Assembly: GCF_900770955.1 (NCBI RefSeq)
Contig: NZ_CAAGLX010000011.1
Span: 1-64,000 of the forward strand
Length of the DNA: 64,000 nucleotides
Source of the DNA: an uncultured Phascolarctobacterium sp.
GTDB lineage: Bacteria; Bacillota; Negativicutes; Acidaminococcales; Acidaminococcaceae
Direction: 5' to 3'
Below are positions 22,875 to 31,826 of this stretch, one piece after another. Numbering within the stretch: position 1 is the stretch's first letter; every line of letters starts with the position of its first letter. The notes beneath the pieces were generated by a model, which saw only the letters and a program-made list of their open reading frames with translations, ran no database searches and had not been told where the DNA came from. A program made the translations under genes and the position numbers.

Positions 22875-23462
22875 ATGTTATCAAACTTTACCTCGCAGGA
22901 TATTTCCGGAGCATCTCATCTCACTAAGCTGACCTGGGGTGATGAGATGGCGCTGACTAATAATGCCTTGAAGGATGTGCTGTACGAGGCGATGGTGCGC
23001 TACTATTATCGCAGTGAGGATTTTTCTTTAAAAATGACGGATGAAGACGGCATGCAGGGCTTTTTGCTGGCGGCGCCCTTGAGTGAGCGTGACGCTTCTC
23101 AGTCCTGGCTAAAGCAAAGCCTGCAGCATTTTCAATGCGAGGAGCAGGATCTTGTATATAATTATCTGCGCTATTTGTCTTATAACGGACAAAAGGTGAG
23201 AGCGTTGGCACATCCGGAGGATTTGCTGCTATGCCTGTTTTTGAGTATGAAAAGCGGTGTTGGCAGTAAGCTGCTGCATAATGTTGAAGCAATCGCTCAG
23301 AAAAATGGCGTTAAAAAGCTCTATTTATGGGCGGATGCTACCTGTGATTATGAATATTACCGCAAGCGCGGCTACAGCGAAGCAGCGCATTTTACGAATA
23401 ATATTCTGCCGCAGTTAGGTGCGCAGGAAACGTGGATATACAGCAAGGTGCTGGAGGCGTGA
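22875..23462 (+). CDS. GNAT family N-acetyltransferase
   Basis: 195 residues. The acetyl-CoA site appears as LFLSMKSGVGSKLLHNVE (around residues 117-134). The family end motif YEYYRKRGYSEAAHF is near residue 155. It should transfer an acetyl group from acetyl-CoA to an amine; the substrate is unknown. GGAGAAG precedes the start. It stands alone just outside the AT-rich island and returns to the higher GC content of the chromosome. Confidence 0.75.
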   Translation: MLSNFTSQDISGASHLTKLTWGDEMALTNNALKDVLYEAMVRYYYRSEDFSLKMTDEDGMQGFLLAAPLSERDASQSWLKQSLQHFQCEEQDLVYNYLRYLSYNGQKVRALAHPEDLLLCLFLSMKSGVGSKLLHNVEAIAQKNGVKKLYLWADATCDYEYYRKRGYSEAAHFTNNILPQLGAQETWIYSKVLEA

Positions 23463-23556
23463 AGATAAATACCGCTTGTGACGAAAGCTGCTTTGCCGGT
23501 TTGTCCGCTGGAAACTATACTTACTTTAAAAAGAGAATTTAAGACTACCAAACAAA

Positions 23557-23592
23557 AAACACCACCTGTATTTTTTACGCAGATGGTGTTTT
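23557..23592. terminator. Convergent terminator between the GNAT and acyltransferase genes
   Basis: ACACCACCTG / CAGATGGTGT hairpin with A-run and T-run on opposite sides. It can serve both converging genes. Confidence 0.8.
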
Positions 23593-23617
23593 GTAATTTA
23601 TGACTGTTGTGTGCTGA

Positions 23618-24694
23618 TTACAGACGGCTTACATGGCCGATGAAATAATGGCCCCAGGAAACGCGCGTCAATGCTTCCATGGTCAGCAGGCTGAGGCTGA
23701 GCATAATGATGAAGAGCAGCGGATAAAAGCAGAGCTGCTGCGGTGACAGGTGCAGCAGTGTAAGCAGCTCGCTGCCGACATACATATAGATAATGTGAAT
23801 CAAGAATAAGCCGAAGGAATAGTTGCCCAGATACATCATAAAGCGCTTGCTGAGGCTGTCCTGCGATTCCAGGGTGCAGGCGTAACGGAAGAGCATAGCG
23901 ATAATGATGCTGTACAAAAACAGGTTGAGCGGGAAGCAGACAAATTCCAGCAGCGGCAGAATGTGCAGATAGTATTTGGCAAACCAGCAGCCACCGATTA
24001 AAATCAGATTCAGGATGAAGCCTGTCATCAAAAGAACATGATGGGTATCAATCCAACGCAGCATTTTTTTATGGTAGATATAGGCCAGCATACCGAAGGA
24101 AAAGTAGGCGATATAACGCAGAAAAGTGGTAATCTCCAGTGTAAGGATAGCTGCCTGACTGCTGAAGCTGATATTGTTGCAGATTTTCCAGAACAGCTGC
24201 AGCAGGATTACCTGAATAATAAAGCGATGCAGCCTGTGATGCAGGCGGCAACGGTTAAAATAGCGCAGCAGCAGCGGATAAATTGCGTAAAAGCCAAACA
24301 GCGCACGGAAAAATGCCATATGTACGGCGCTGCTGCCGGTGACAATAAGATAGGCTGCCTGCTTGAGCGTGAAGCTGGCGTTGCTGAAGAACCAGGCACC
24401 GCCCAGGTACAGTAATGAAAACAGCAGATACGGTGAGAGCACCGAAAGGAACATTCTGCGGAAGAAGGACCATTTATAATAATCGGCATGGCGGTTGTGG
24501 CTGATGAACATATATCCCGATACAAACATTACCAGGGGTACGGCAAAGAGGGAGATAATATCCAGCAGCATTTCGGAAATAGTGACCCACGATTCCGCGT
24601 GGGCATGGCTGAAGTACCAGGTGGTGTGCATCAGCATGACACCCAGCACTACGAAGCCGCGTAACAATAGGGGAAAACTCATAGTTTTATACAT
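23618..24694 (-). CDS. Membrane acyltransferase (Acyltransferase_3 family)
   Basis: 358 residues with about ten membrane helices. The N-terminal LRGFVVLGVMLMHTTW matches the R-G...H signature of acyltransferase-3 proteins, where the His is catalytic. VMFVSGYMF and SPYLLFSLLY follow. Such proteins acylate surface sugars or polymers at the inner membrane. The N terminus may start at the ATG at 24694 or four codons later, as the ribosome-binding site (AGAAAG) is weak. Monocistronic. Confidence 0.75.
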   Translation of the reverse strand: MYKTMSFPLLLRGFVVLGVMLMHTTWYFSHAHAESWVTISEMLLDIISLFAVPLVMFVSGYMFISHNRHADYYKWSFFRRMFLSVLSPYLLFSLLYLGGAWFFSNASFTLKQAAYLIVTGSSAVHMAFFRALFGFYAIYPLLLRYFNRCRLHHRLHRFIIQVILLQLFWKICNNISFSSQAAILTLEITTFLRYIAYFSFGMLAYIYHKKMLRWIDTHHVLLMTGFILNLILIGGCWFAKYYLHILPLLEFVCFPLNLFLYSIIIAMLFRYACTLESQDSLSKRFMMYLGNYSFGLFLIHIIYMYVGSELLTLLHLSPQQLCFYPLLFIIMLSLSLLTMEALTRVSWGHYFIGHVSRL

Positions 24695-24851
24695 CTTCTT
24701 TCTCTCTAGTAGAGTTATTGTACTACTTTAAAATTTACAGTCAAATAGCGATTAAGCATTTACGTTATAACTAAATGGAATATAAAAGGTTGGTAAGCTA
24801 TGACAGATAACATATAAGCATTAATATTATTACTCCTGTACAGGTTGACGC

Positions 24852-24880
24852 TTGACAAAGATGGCGGCAGCGCAGATAAT
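24852..24880 (+). promoter_or_regulatory. Promoter of the TPR-like gene
   Basis: TTGACA (24852-24857), 17-bp spacer, GATAAT (24875-24880). Confidence 0.65.
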
Positions 24881-24918
24881 TTGAGTAGAATATATAACAG
24901 ATTGAGGAGGATTCTGAA

Positions 24919-25743
24919 ATGGAAAAACAGGAATGGCAAGGTTATGTACAGAAGGTAGCAAGCTGTGATTACCCTATACCGTTGAACTTGATAAACGATT
25001 ATGATGATTGGAAATGTCGCAGCAACGTAGGACGTATGCTGATGATTTTAAAGGATATTGAAGGAGCTATGGCAGTGCTGGCAACCGTGAAGGATGTACA
25101 GCCGGATATGGAGGATGCACCGGAGTTCGGTCTCAGTGAGGCGGAGCATAAGGTTTTGTGCCTGCGTGATATCGCGGAAATCGTCTGGCGTCTGACCGGC
25201 ACTGGAGATGCGCCGATGGTATATTTGAATGAAGCCTACAGACTGTGCCGTGAGTACAAGAAGGTTTTCCGCAGTGCGGACCGTGGCGCTATCTGGGCGC
25301 GCAGACTGGAGCTGCAGCGTTCCTGCGGCGCTGAGGCTGCTGCTTTGGCAGAGGCTAAAGCAATGCTGGAGGCAGAAAAGGCTGTGGAAGGCGTTAATCC
25401 GTACCGTTTCCACGCACTGAAATTTATTGCGGAAAGCATGGCGGAGCAGGGCGATTATGCTAAGGCTGCACTGCTTTTGGCAGACGCGTACAAATCCTTC
25501 CCGATGAATGATGCTGCCAAGACGGCTCTGGCTGAGGCGGAGGCTGCAGCAGATGCTAAGGAAAGATATGCTATGTATCATCACTGCACCACGATTCAGT
25601 ACCAGCCGTGGGAGAAGGATAATGTGCCGACTCTGGAGGATGTACGTCGTCTGCAGGAGCGCAATTTTGCCCGTCGCGAGGCAGCGAAGGCTGCCGGCGA
25701 GGAGCTTGAGGAAAAGGGTTCTTTCCAAAGTTTAATCAAGTAA
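24919..25743 (+). CDS. Uncharacterised helical-repeat (TPR-like) protein
   Basis: 274 residues, cytoplasmic, nearly all alpha-helical. Segments such as YRFHALKFIAESMAEQGDYAKAALLLADAY have the size and Gly/Ala/Tyr spacing of tetratricopeptide repeats. The C-terminal end is highly charged. No catalytic motif is seen. AGGAGG is well placed before the ATG. It has its own promoter and is not obviously tied to the outer-membrane protein gene 95 bp downstream. Confidence 0.6.
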   Translation: MEKQEWQGYVQKVASCDYPIPLNLINDYDDWKCRSNVGRMLMILKDIEGAMAVLATVKDVQPDMEDAPEFGLSEAEHKVLCLRDIAEIVWRLTGTGDAPMVYLNEAYRLCREYKKVFRSADRGAIWARRLELQRSCGAEAAALAEAKAMLEAEKAVEGVNPYRFHALKFIAESMAEQGDYAKAALLLADAYKSFPMNDAAKTALAEAEAAADAKERYAMYHHCTTIQYQPWEKDNVPTLEDVRRLQERNFARREAAKAAGEELEEKGSFQSLIK

Positions 25744-25837
25744 TTAAAACGAGCGATTAAAAGATTTTGTACGCACTTTTCACGAATCTGTTACAATTAG
25801 TAGCAGGTAATAAAAATATGAGAAGGGATGTACTTAT

Positions 25838-27088
25838 ATGAATAAAAACTTTTTGGCTTTAGGCTTAGCTGCAGCACTGCTGGCACCCCAGGTAGCAGGC
25901 GCTGAAGGCTTTGCTATTAACGAATGGTCTGCTGAAGGCGTTGCTATGGGCGGTGCGCGCATGTTTGCTGAGGACGATGCTGCAAACGTGGCTTATAACC
26001 CTGCTTCTATCACCAAAGTAAAGGGCGAGGTAATGAAGAGCAGCTACACCTATCTGAGCCCGCACGGCAGCTACAAGCTGTATGATCGTACTGGCAAGGA
26101 AATTGAAAATGAACCTACTCATAACAAGGTTCATGCCGGTTGGGCAGTAGGCAGCTATTATGTAAGACAGATTAATGATAAAGAATGGTTCGGTATCGGC
26201 GCTTTCCCGCGCTTTGCCATGGTATCCGAGTTTGAACGCGGCAGCAAGGCTTCTACTAATGCGTTCTTCTCTAAGCTGAACGGTGTCAGCGTTACTCCGA
26301 CCTATGCGCATAAGTTCGACAAAAAATGGAGCGCAGCAGTTGGCGCAGAAATCAACTATGTTGGATTAGAGCTGCAGAAGAATTCCTATGATCCGCGTGT
26401 TCAAATGAATGTTGGTGCAACACAAACAGAAGGCGAAAGCTATGCTTTGGGCTGGAATGCTGCTGCCAACTATGCCTTTGATGATAAAAATGAGATTGGT
26501 GTAGTTTATCGCAGCCGCATTACTCACTCCTTGGAAGCAGATTTTAAAATGTATCCTGTGACTGGTGGTAAAATTACTGCCGATGCTTATGGTGTAGTAA
26601 CCTTACCGGATAGCTGGGATATCGGTTATAACCATAAGTTTGATAAAAAAACCCGTATGGAATTAAAAGCAACACGTACCAACTGGAGCACCTATGATGC
26701 ATTGAATATTTCTCTGTCTAATTCCAGTGTTCAAGGCGTATTGCCTTCCAATGTAGATTCTGCTAAAAACTGGTCTGACGGCTGGCGTTATGCTATTGGC
26801 TTAGAGCACAACTTCAGTGATAAGTATGCAGCTATGGCCGGCTTTGCTTTCGATGAATCCTCTATTCCTTACAATGGCGGTGACTTCATGGTACCGACTG
26901 GTTTGCGCCGTACATATTCCATCGGTGCCCGTTACAATGATAAGAAACAGACTGTTGCTGTTGCTTTGGGCTGGATGGATGTTGGCAATCTGGATTTCGC
27001 TGGTCATACTACAGACGCTTATGCAAGTGCTCATGCTCACGACAGCTTTACCAAGATTGCTTCTATTTCCTACCAACGTAAATTCTAA
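25838..27088 (+). CDS. Outer-membrane beta-barrel protein, OmpP1/FadL family
   Basis: 416 residues. A signal peptide is cut after residue 22 (PQVAGA then EGF). The mature start GFAINEWSAEGVAMGGA and ADDAANVAYNPASITKVKG-type block match the FadL N-terminal hatch. Alternating hydrophobic strands follow, and the chain ends with an aromatic strand, ISYQRKF, the usual Bam-recognised terminus. FadL proteins let hydrophobic molecules such as fatty acids or aromatics cross the outer membrane. Its presence among Firmicute-type operons is the main sign of a diderm Firmicute. Highly expressed codon style; own terminator. Confidence 0.88.
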   Translation: MNKNFLALGLAAALLAPQVAGAEGFAINEWSAEGVAMGGARMFAEDDAANVAYNPASITKVKGEVMKSSYTYLSPHGSYKLYDRTGKEIENEPTHNKVHAGWAVGSYYVRQINDKEWFGIGAFPRFAMVSEFERGSKASTNAFFSKLNGVSVTPTYAHKFDKKWSAAVGAEINYVGLELQKNSYDPRVQMNVGATQTEGESYALGWNAAANYAFDDKNEIGVVYRSRITHSLEADFKMYPVTGGKITADAYGVVTLPDSWDIGYNHKFDKKTRMELKATRTNWSTYDALNISLSNSSVQGVLPSNVDSAKNWSDGWRYAIGLEHNFSDKYAAMAGFAFDESSIPYNGGDFMVPTGLRRTYSIGARYNDKKQTVAVALGWMDVGNLDFAGHTTDAYASAHAHDSFTKIASISYQRKF

Positions 27089-27108
27089 GTTTATATTTTA
27101 GCTTTACA

Positions 27109-27142
27109 GAGCTGCTGCACGAAAAAGTGCGGCAGCTCTTTT
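27109..27142 (+). terminator. Terminator of the OmpP1 gene
   Basis: GAGCTGCTGCAC / GTGCGGCAGCTC hairpin followed by TTTT. Confidence 0.85.
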
Positions 27143-27205
27143 AATATTTCTGCTGTTTGTGCTACAATAGGCTTAACAAGGTTATTGGCGAAAGGAGAAT
27201 GTAAA

Positions 27206-27811
27206 ATGAAATGTGATTGTGCTAATTGTCCTACACATGCCTGCTACACCAAGGGTGTTAACTGCACAGGCGTGCCTCTGGAGGCTGTCAAGGAAGCCTA
27301 TACCGAGGAAGAATTGAAGCTCATGCAGGCTGCTGCCTACGTTGAAGGCACGTTCTACAGCAACATCTGCCGCCTGCAGGAAACTGCGGAGTTTGCCAAA
27401 GCTATGGGCTATAAAAAGCTGGGCATGTCCTTCTGCATTGGCCTGAATGCGGAAGCACGCTATATTGCCAAATACTTCAAGCAGCAGGGCTTTGAGTTTT
27501 ACAGCGTATGCTGCAAAAACTGCAGCTTCCCGAAAAAAGAGCTGGGACTGAAGCAGGTTAAACCGGAGCTGGAGCATGAGGCAATGTGCAATCCTAAGTT
27601 CCAGGCTAAGTTTTTGGCAGAAAAGGGCGTTGAGCTCTACATTTCCTGCGGCCTGTGTGTTGGCCACGATGCTATTTTTAATATGAATGCCGAAGGACCG
27701 GTAACAAATCTGGTTGTTAAGGACCGCCTGCTGGCCCACAATCCTTTGGGAGCCATTTATTCCCGTTACTGGAAGCGCAAGCTGGGAATTATGGACGACG
27801 GAGAGGTATAA
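27206..27811 (+). CDS. DUF1847 family metal-binding protein
   Basis: 201 residues with a cysteine-rich N terminus (MKCDCANCPTHACYTKGVNC) and further cysteines in FYSVCCKNCSFPK and YISCGLCVGHD. This pattern is typical of DUF1847, a family of predicted metal-binding proteins of unknown role in anaerobes. The start at 27206 is set by AAAGGAGAA; the longer frame upstream runs into the Shine-Dalgarno. Monocistronic. Confidence 0.8.
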   Translation: MKCDCANCPTHACYTKGVNCTGVPLEAVKEAYTEEELKLMQAAAYVEGTFYSNICRLQETAEFAKAMGYKKLGMSFCIGLNAEARYIAKYFKQQGFEFYSVCCKNCSFPKKELGLKQVKPELEHEAMCNPKFQAKFLAEKGVELYISCGLCVGHDAIFNMNAEGPVTNLVVKDRLLAHNPLGAIYSRYWKRKLGIMDDGEV

Positions 27812-27827
27812 GATGCATTGATTTTTA

Positions 27828-27878
27828 CAGGGAGTAATCTCGGAGAATAAGTGAAATTTTCTCTTGGATTACTCCCTG
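27828..27878. other. Long inverted repeat after the DUF1847 gene
   Basis: CAGGGAGTAATC / GATTACTCCCTG, 12 bp perfect, 27-nt loop with partial inner pairing. There is no clear T-run on either side, so it may stabilise the mRNA 3' end rather than terminate. Confidence 0.5.
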
Positions 27879-27987
27879 CTAACTAATTTGTAATTTTCTC
27901 GTTAACTAAGCAAAAAATCCTGCCTTTCCCCGTTGCTTTTTTATTGCAATTTGATACAATATAATTTACGGGAGGAAGGTACACTAA

Positions 27988-28776
27988 ATGATATTTGATA
28001 CACATATGCACTGTGATTATTCCTGCGACAGCGAAATGAAATTTGCTGATGCTATCAGCGCAGCCGCTGAGCAGGGGATTGGTATAACGGTTACAGAGCA
28101 TTGGGATTATGATTATCCGACTAATCCGGAAGCATTTACCTTTGATATAGACGAATATTTTGCGCGCCTGCAGCCGCTGAGCAGCGACAAAGTGCTGATG
28201 GGCATTGAAATCGGCATGCAGACTCATACTGCGGTTGAGGATAAAAAGGTGGCACAGGCTCATCCGTTTGACTATGTACTGGCTTCTATCCATTGCATCG
28301 GCGGACGTGATTTATACGAGCAGACCTGCTACAAGGGACGCACACGTCAGCAGATTGTAGAAGAATTTTTGCATGATGCGATTACCTGCCTGGAGCAGGA
28401 GCGCGATTTTGATGCATTTGCGCATATTGACTATATCTGCCGTTATTGGCCGTATAAGGGGGCGGAGCGCGAGCTGCGCCTGGAGGATGCGCCAGAATTA
28501 TTTGATAAGCTGTTTTTGCTTTTGATTGAGCAGAATAAGCCTATTGAAATCAATACCCGTCGCCTTGATGATGCTGCAGCGGTAGCAGGCTTGCTGCCAA
28601 TGTATAAGCGTTACCATGAGCTTGGCGGCAAGTACTGCACTCTTGGCAGTGACGCCCATTATAAAGAGCATGTAGGGCGCCGCCTGCAGGAGGCGCTGGC
28701 TTTGGCGGCGCAGGCAGAGCTGACACCTGTTTATTTTAAAGCGAGAAAAATGCAGATTATGGAGGGGTTAAAATGA
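27988..28776 (+). CDS. PHP-domain histidinol-phosphatase-type protein
   Basis: 262 residues. PHP metal motifs are DTHMHCDYSC (4-13), TEHWDYD (37-43), GIEIGMQ (72-78), SIHCIGG (97-103) and LGSDAHYKEHVG near residue 218. This fits HisK-type histidinol phosphatases, which remove phosphate from histidinol phosphate in histidine synthesis; related PHP phosphatases with other substrates cannot be excluded. No other his genes are nearby. Its end overlaps the next gene by 4 bp (ATGA), so the two are translationally coupled. Confidence 0.75.
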   Translation: MIFDTHMHCDYSCDSEMKFADAISAAAEQGIGITVTEHWDYDYPTNPEAFTFDIDEYFARLQPLSSDKVLMGIEIGMQTHTAVEDKKVAQAHPFDYVLASIHCIGGRDLYEQTCYKGRTRQQIVEEFLHDAITCLEQERDFDAFAHIDYICRYWPYKGAERELRLEDAPELFDKLFLLLIEQNKPIEINTRRLDDAAAVAGLLPMYKRYHELGGKYCTLGSDAHYKEHVGRRLQEALALAAQAELTPVYFKARKMQIMEGLK

Positions 28777-29537
28777 AATGCGTGCGTTTTGAGGATTTGC
28801 GGACAGGCAACAAGCGTATAGGCTTTATTGACGGCGATGTTATCCGTTGCGTATATGGTTCCTTGGAAACATATTGGCAGATAACTGATGAAACCTTTGC
28901 TATGCGTGATGTACGCCTGCTGGCACCCTGCGTACCGAAGCAGATTATCTGCGTAAGCTTTAATTATAAAAAGCATGCGGATGAATTTGGCGTGGAGGTT
29001 CCGCGTGAGCCGAGTATTTTTTCCAAGGCTGCACATACTGTTGTCGGTACCGGAGCGGATATCGTCTGGCCGAAGCAGGTTGAGGAGCTGGCTTATGGTG
29101 CGGAGCTGGGCATTGTTGTCAAAAAGAGGATGAAGAATGTCAAGGCAGAGGATGTGCCTAAATATATTTTGGGCTATACCTGTGCTAATGATGTTACGGC
29201 CCGCGACCTGCAGCGCAAGGAGCGTCAGTGGCTGCGCTGTAAATCCTTTGATACCTTTTGTCCTTTAGGACCATGGCTGGAAACAGAGCTGGATCCCAGC
29301 GATTTATCCATCCGCTCTTACGTCAACGGTGTGCTTAAGCAGGATGCACGCACTAGTGATATGATTTATAATCCCTATGAAATCTTGAGCTATATTTCCC
29401 AAAGCTTTACGTTGGATGCCGGTGACCTTATTTTGACAGGTACTCCGGTAGATGCCGGACTTTTGAATGAGGGTGATGAAATCACCGTCGAAATCGAGGG
29501 CATTGGCAAGATTACCAACAGAGTAGTTATGGAATAA
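28773..29537 (+). CDS. Fumarylacetoacetate hydrolase family protein
   Basis: 254 residues with the FAH fold: SFNYKKHADEFG, EPSIFSKAAHTVVG, metal ligands in YGAELGIVVKK, GYTCANDVTARDLQ, KSFDTFCPLGPWL and LTGTPVDAG. Members hydrolyse C-C bonds or tautomerise/decarboxylate oxo-acids such as oxaloacetate and acylpyruvates, so the exact reaction is unknown. Coupled with the PHP phosphatase upstream by a 4-bp overlap. A terminator follows 8 bp after the stop. Confidence 0.88.
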   Translation: MKCVRFEDLRTGNKRIGFIDGDVIRCVYGSLETYWQITDETFAMRDVRLLAPCVPKQIICVSFNYKKHADEFGVEVPREPSIFSKAAHTVVGTGADIVWPKQVEELAYGAELGIVVKKRMKNVKAEDVPKYILGYTCANDVTARDLQRKERQWLRCKSFDTFCPLGPWLETELDPSDLSIRSYVNGVLKQDARTSDMIYNPYEILSYISQSFTLDAGDLILTGTPVDAGLLNEGDEITVEIEGIGKITNRVVME

Positions 29538-29544
29538 GATTTTA

Positions 29545-29577
29545 CAAGACGTGTGTTGCTGCACGTCTTGTATTTTT
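29545..29577 (+). terminator. Terminator of the PHP-FAH operon
   Basis: CAAGACGTG / CACGTCTTG hairpin followed by TATTTTTTT. Confidence 0.85.
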
Positions 29578-29681
29578 TTCTTGATTGTGTTATATTTTGA
29601 CTGATAAGTCAGTGATATATATTGTAATGTTGGACTGATACTGCTGCTTGGGAGAGAGCAGCTAAAGGAGGTTCTTTTTTT

Positions 29682-31028
29682 ATGCTTCAGAATATGACGG
29701 AAGGCGCACCGCTTAAGCTGATTATTCCCTTTATGGTGCCGCTTCTGATAGGCAATGTTTTTCAGCAGCTGTATAATATTGCCGATATTATTATTGTCGG
29801 GCGGACAATTGGCGTGAATGCTTTGGCTGCCGTTGGCGCGGTGTCGCCACTGTTCATGCTGACGATGGTGCTGACTATCGGTCTCAGCAACGGCTTTACC
29901 GTTGTTACCGGCCAGCGCTACGGTGCGCAGGATATGCAGGGTATGCGTCGCAGCATTGCTACCTGCAGTGTATTGAGCTTGTTTTTCGTCGTGCTTATCA
30001 TGGGAATTATGCATTTGGTGATAGAACCGGTGCTGGTGTTGATGAATATCCCGCCGGAGCTGATGGCTGATGCCTATGCTTATGTAATGATTATTGTCGA
30101 CGGCTTGTTGGCGATGATGGCCTATAATCTTTTATCAGGTATTATGCGCTCCTTGGGTGACAGCAAAACACCGCTGTACTTTCTCATAATTTCTTCGATA
30201 GTGAACATCATTCTGGCGCTCGTTTTCATCATCAGCTTTGGCTGGGGCGTACCTGGAAGCGCGTTTGCCTTAGTTATTGCGCAGGCCTTTTCTGCGGTGC
30301 TGTGCACAATTTATATTTATAAGCGCTTTCCGCAGCTGCATATTCATCGCAGCGACTTTCAGCTGGATTGGCCGGAGCTGTGGGCGCATCTGCGTATGGG
30401 CCTGCCGATGGCAGTGCAGTTTTCGGTTTTGGGACTTGGCATTATTATCCTGCAGTCAGTCTGCAACAAGTTCGGCAGTGACCAGATTGCCGGCTTTACT
30501 ACGGCGATGCGCGTAGAGCAGCTGGCGCTGCAGCCGATGATTTCCTTCGGTATCGCTATGGCTGTGTTTACTGCGCAGAATTTCGGTGCCCGCCGCTTTG
30601 ACCGCATCCGTGATGCGGTGCGCCGCTGCTCGCTGCTGACGCTGGCTTTTAGCTTGTTTGCCGCGGTTGTGGTCTTTGCTTTCGGCGAAGAGGTAATCGG
30701 CATCTTCCTGGATAATCCGTCACCGACGGTCATGGAGTCCGCACATCTTTATATCTTGTATACTGTGCCTGTTTACTTCTTCCTCAGCCAGATTTTTATT
30801 TACCGTAACGCCTGTCAGGGCATGGGCGTAAGCATGATTCCAATGCTTTCGGGCGTTGTGGAGCTGATAATGCGTTCTATCGCAGCGATATATCTCAGCG
30901 TGCCCTTTGGCTATGAGGGCATCTGCATGGCAGAGCCAATTGCCTGGATCAGCTGTGCTGTCTTCGTTTTTGCAGCTTACCATTATTTTGTGCGTCTGCT
31001 GGAAAAGAAATATACGCCTGTTAACTGA
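29682..31028 (+). CDS. MATE family efflux transporter
   Basis: 448 residues with 12 membrane helices in two similar halves. PFMVPLLIGNVFQQLYNIAD, VGRTIGVNALAAVGAVSP and GLSNGFTVVTGQRYGA are classical MATE N-lobe motifs. The second lobe begins GLPMAVQFSVLGLGII. It exports cationic drugs or metabolites with Na+ or H+ influx. Strong AAAGGAGG ribosome-binding site. Monocistronic. Confidence 0.9.
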   Translation: MLQNMTEGAPLKLIIPFMVPLLIGNVFQQLYNIADIIIVGRTIGVNALAAVGAVSPLFMLTMVLTIGLSNGFTVVTGQRYGAQDMQGMRRSIATCSVLSLFFVVLIMGIMHLVIEPVLVLMNIPPELMADAYAYVMIIVDGLLAMMAYNLLSGIMRSLGDSKTPLYFLIISSIVNIILALVFIISFGWGVPGSAFALVIAQAFSAVLCTIYIYKRFPQLHIHRSDFQLDWPELWAHLRMGLPMAVQFSVLGLGIIILQSVCNKFGSDQIAGFTTAMRVEQLALQPMISFGIAMAVFTAQNFGARRFDRIRDAVRRCSLLTLAFSLFAAVVVFAFGEEVIGIFLDNPSPTVMESAHLYILYTVPVYFFLSQIFIYRNACQGMGVSMIPMLSGVVELIMRSIAAIYLSVPFGYEGICMAEPIAWISCAVFVFAAYHYFVRLLEKKYTPVN

Positions 31029-31132
31029 ATACTTAGCCGAAAAAGTTAATTTTTAGAAAATTAAGCTCGACAAAAAATCTTTGGCAAGTTACAATTAAAG
31101 TGCAGAGAATACATTTAAGGATGGTGAATGCT

Positions 31133-31696
31133 ATGAAAAAAATTTTGCTGCTTCTGTCGATGCTGCTGTTTATTTTTACTGCTACCGTATCGGCGGCGAG
31201 TGCCGTTTTTTTGAAGAATCAATGGTATGAACCGAGCGAAGGAACAGCAGAGTACGTCAAAGTGTTTACAACGGATAATCCCGATTATTATCGCTATATC
31301 AATGACAGGTTTGCCTTTGCGATTAATCTTCCGGCAAACTTTAATCAGGCATTCGAAAGCACTAATGGTGACGGCTGTATCTTTAAAGATGAATACGGTT
31401 CCGGCTTTACCGTCAGCGGCGGTCATAATATGGGCATGACACTGGTCGATGAATATAATATGGATATCCAAAATCATCCGAACGCTGCCTATAGGGCCAA
31501 AGGTGATGACTGGTACGTTATTTCCTATCTGGAAAATGACAGGATTTACTACAAAAAGTGCTTTATCAACGGGGAATATTGGAATACCTGGTATTTTGAT
31601 TATCCGTCCTGGCTGGCAGACAGCTATAATAATAAATGCGCTGTTATCGAGTCTACATTTACACCCGGTTGGAAATCCGGCCGAGCTGTTTACTGA
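31133..31696 (+). CDS. Secreted protein of unknown function
   Basis: 187 residues. A clear signal peptide (MKKILLLLSMLLFIFTATVS, cut near residue 21) leads to a compact domain rich in Tyr, Asn and Asp (FAFAINLPANFNQAF, YGSGFTVSGGHNMG). No lipobox, repeats or catalytic motif is recognised. It is probably periplasmic. The start at 31133 is preferred because an in-frame ATG upstream would put charged residues before the signal. Own terminator. Confidence 0.7.
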   Translation: MKKILLLLSMLLFIFTATVSAASAVFLKNQWYEPSEGTAEYVKVFTTDNPDYYRYINDRFAFAINLPANFNQAFESTNGDGCIFKDEYGSGFTVSGGHNMGMTLVDEYNMDIQNHPNAAYRAKGDDWYVISYLENDRIYYKKCFINGEYWNTWYFDYPSWLADSYNNKCAVIESTFTPGWKSGRAVY

Positions 31697-31703
31697 TAAG
31701 CTG

Positions 31704-31731
31704 AACGCGTAACGAAAGTTGCGCGTTTTTT
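31704..31731 (+). terminator. Terminator of the secreted-protein gene
   Basis: AACGCGTAAC / GTTGCGCGTT hairpin followed by TTTTT. Confidence 0.8.
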
Positions 31732-31736
31732 CTTTA

Positions 31737-31759
31737 TTTATCACGCTGTGTGTGATAAA
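31737..31759. promoter_or_regulatory. Inverted repeat upstream of rsmI
   Basis: TTTATCAC-N7-GTGATAAA, 8-bp perfect arms, 68 bp before the rsmI start. It could be a regulator site near the operon promoter. The regulator is unknown. Confidence 0.3.
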
Positions 31760-31826
31760 ATTAATATATTATGGGTTAGTATGTACTGCACCTGCTGACC
31801 ACCGGTAAATGATAGGAGGCGGAGCT

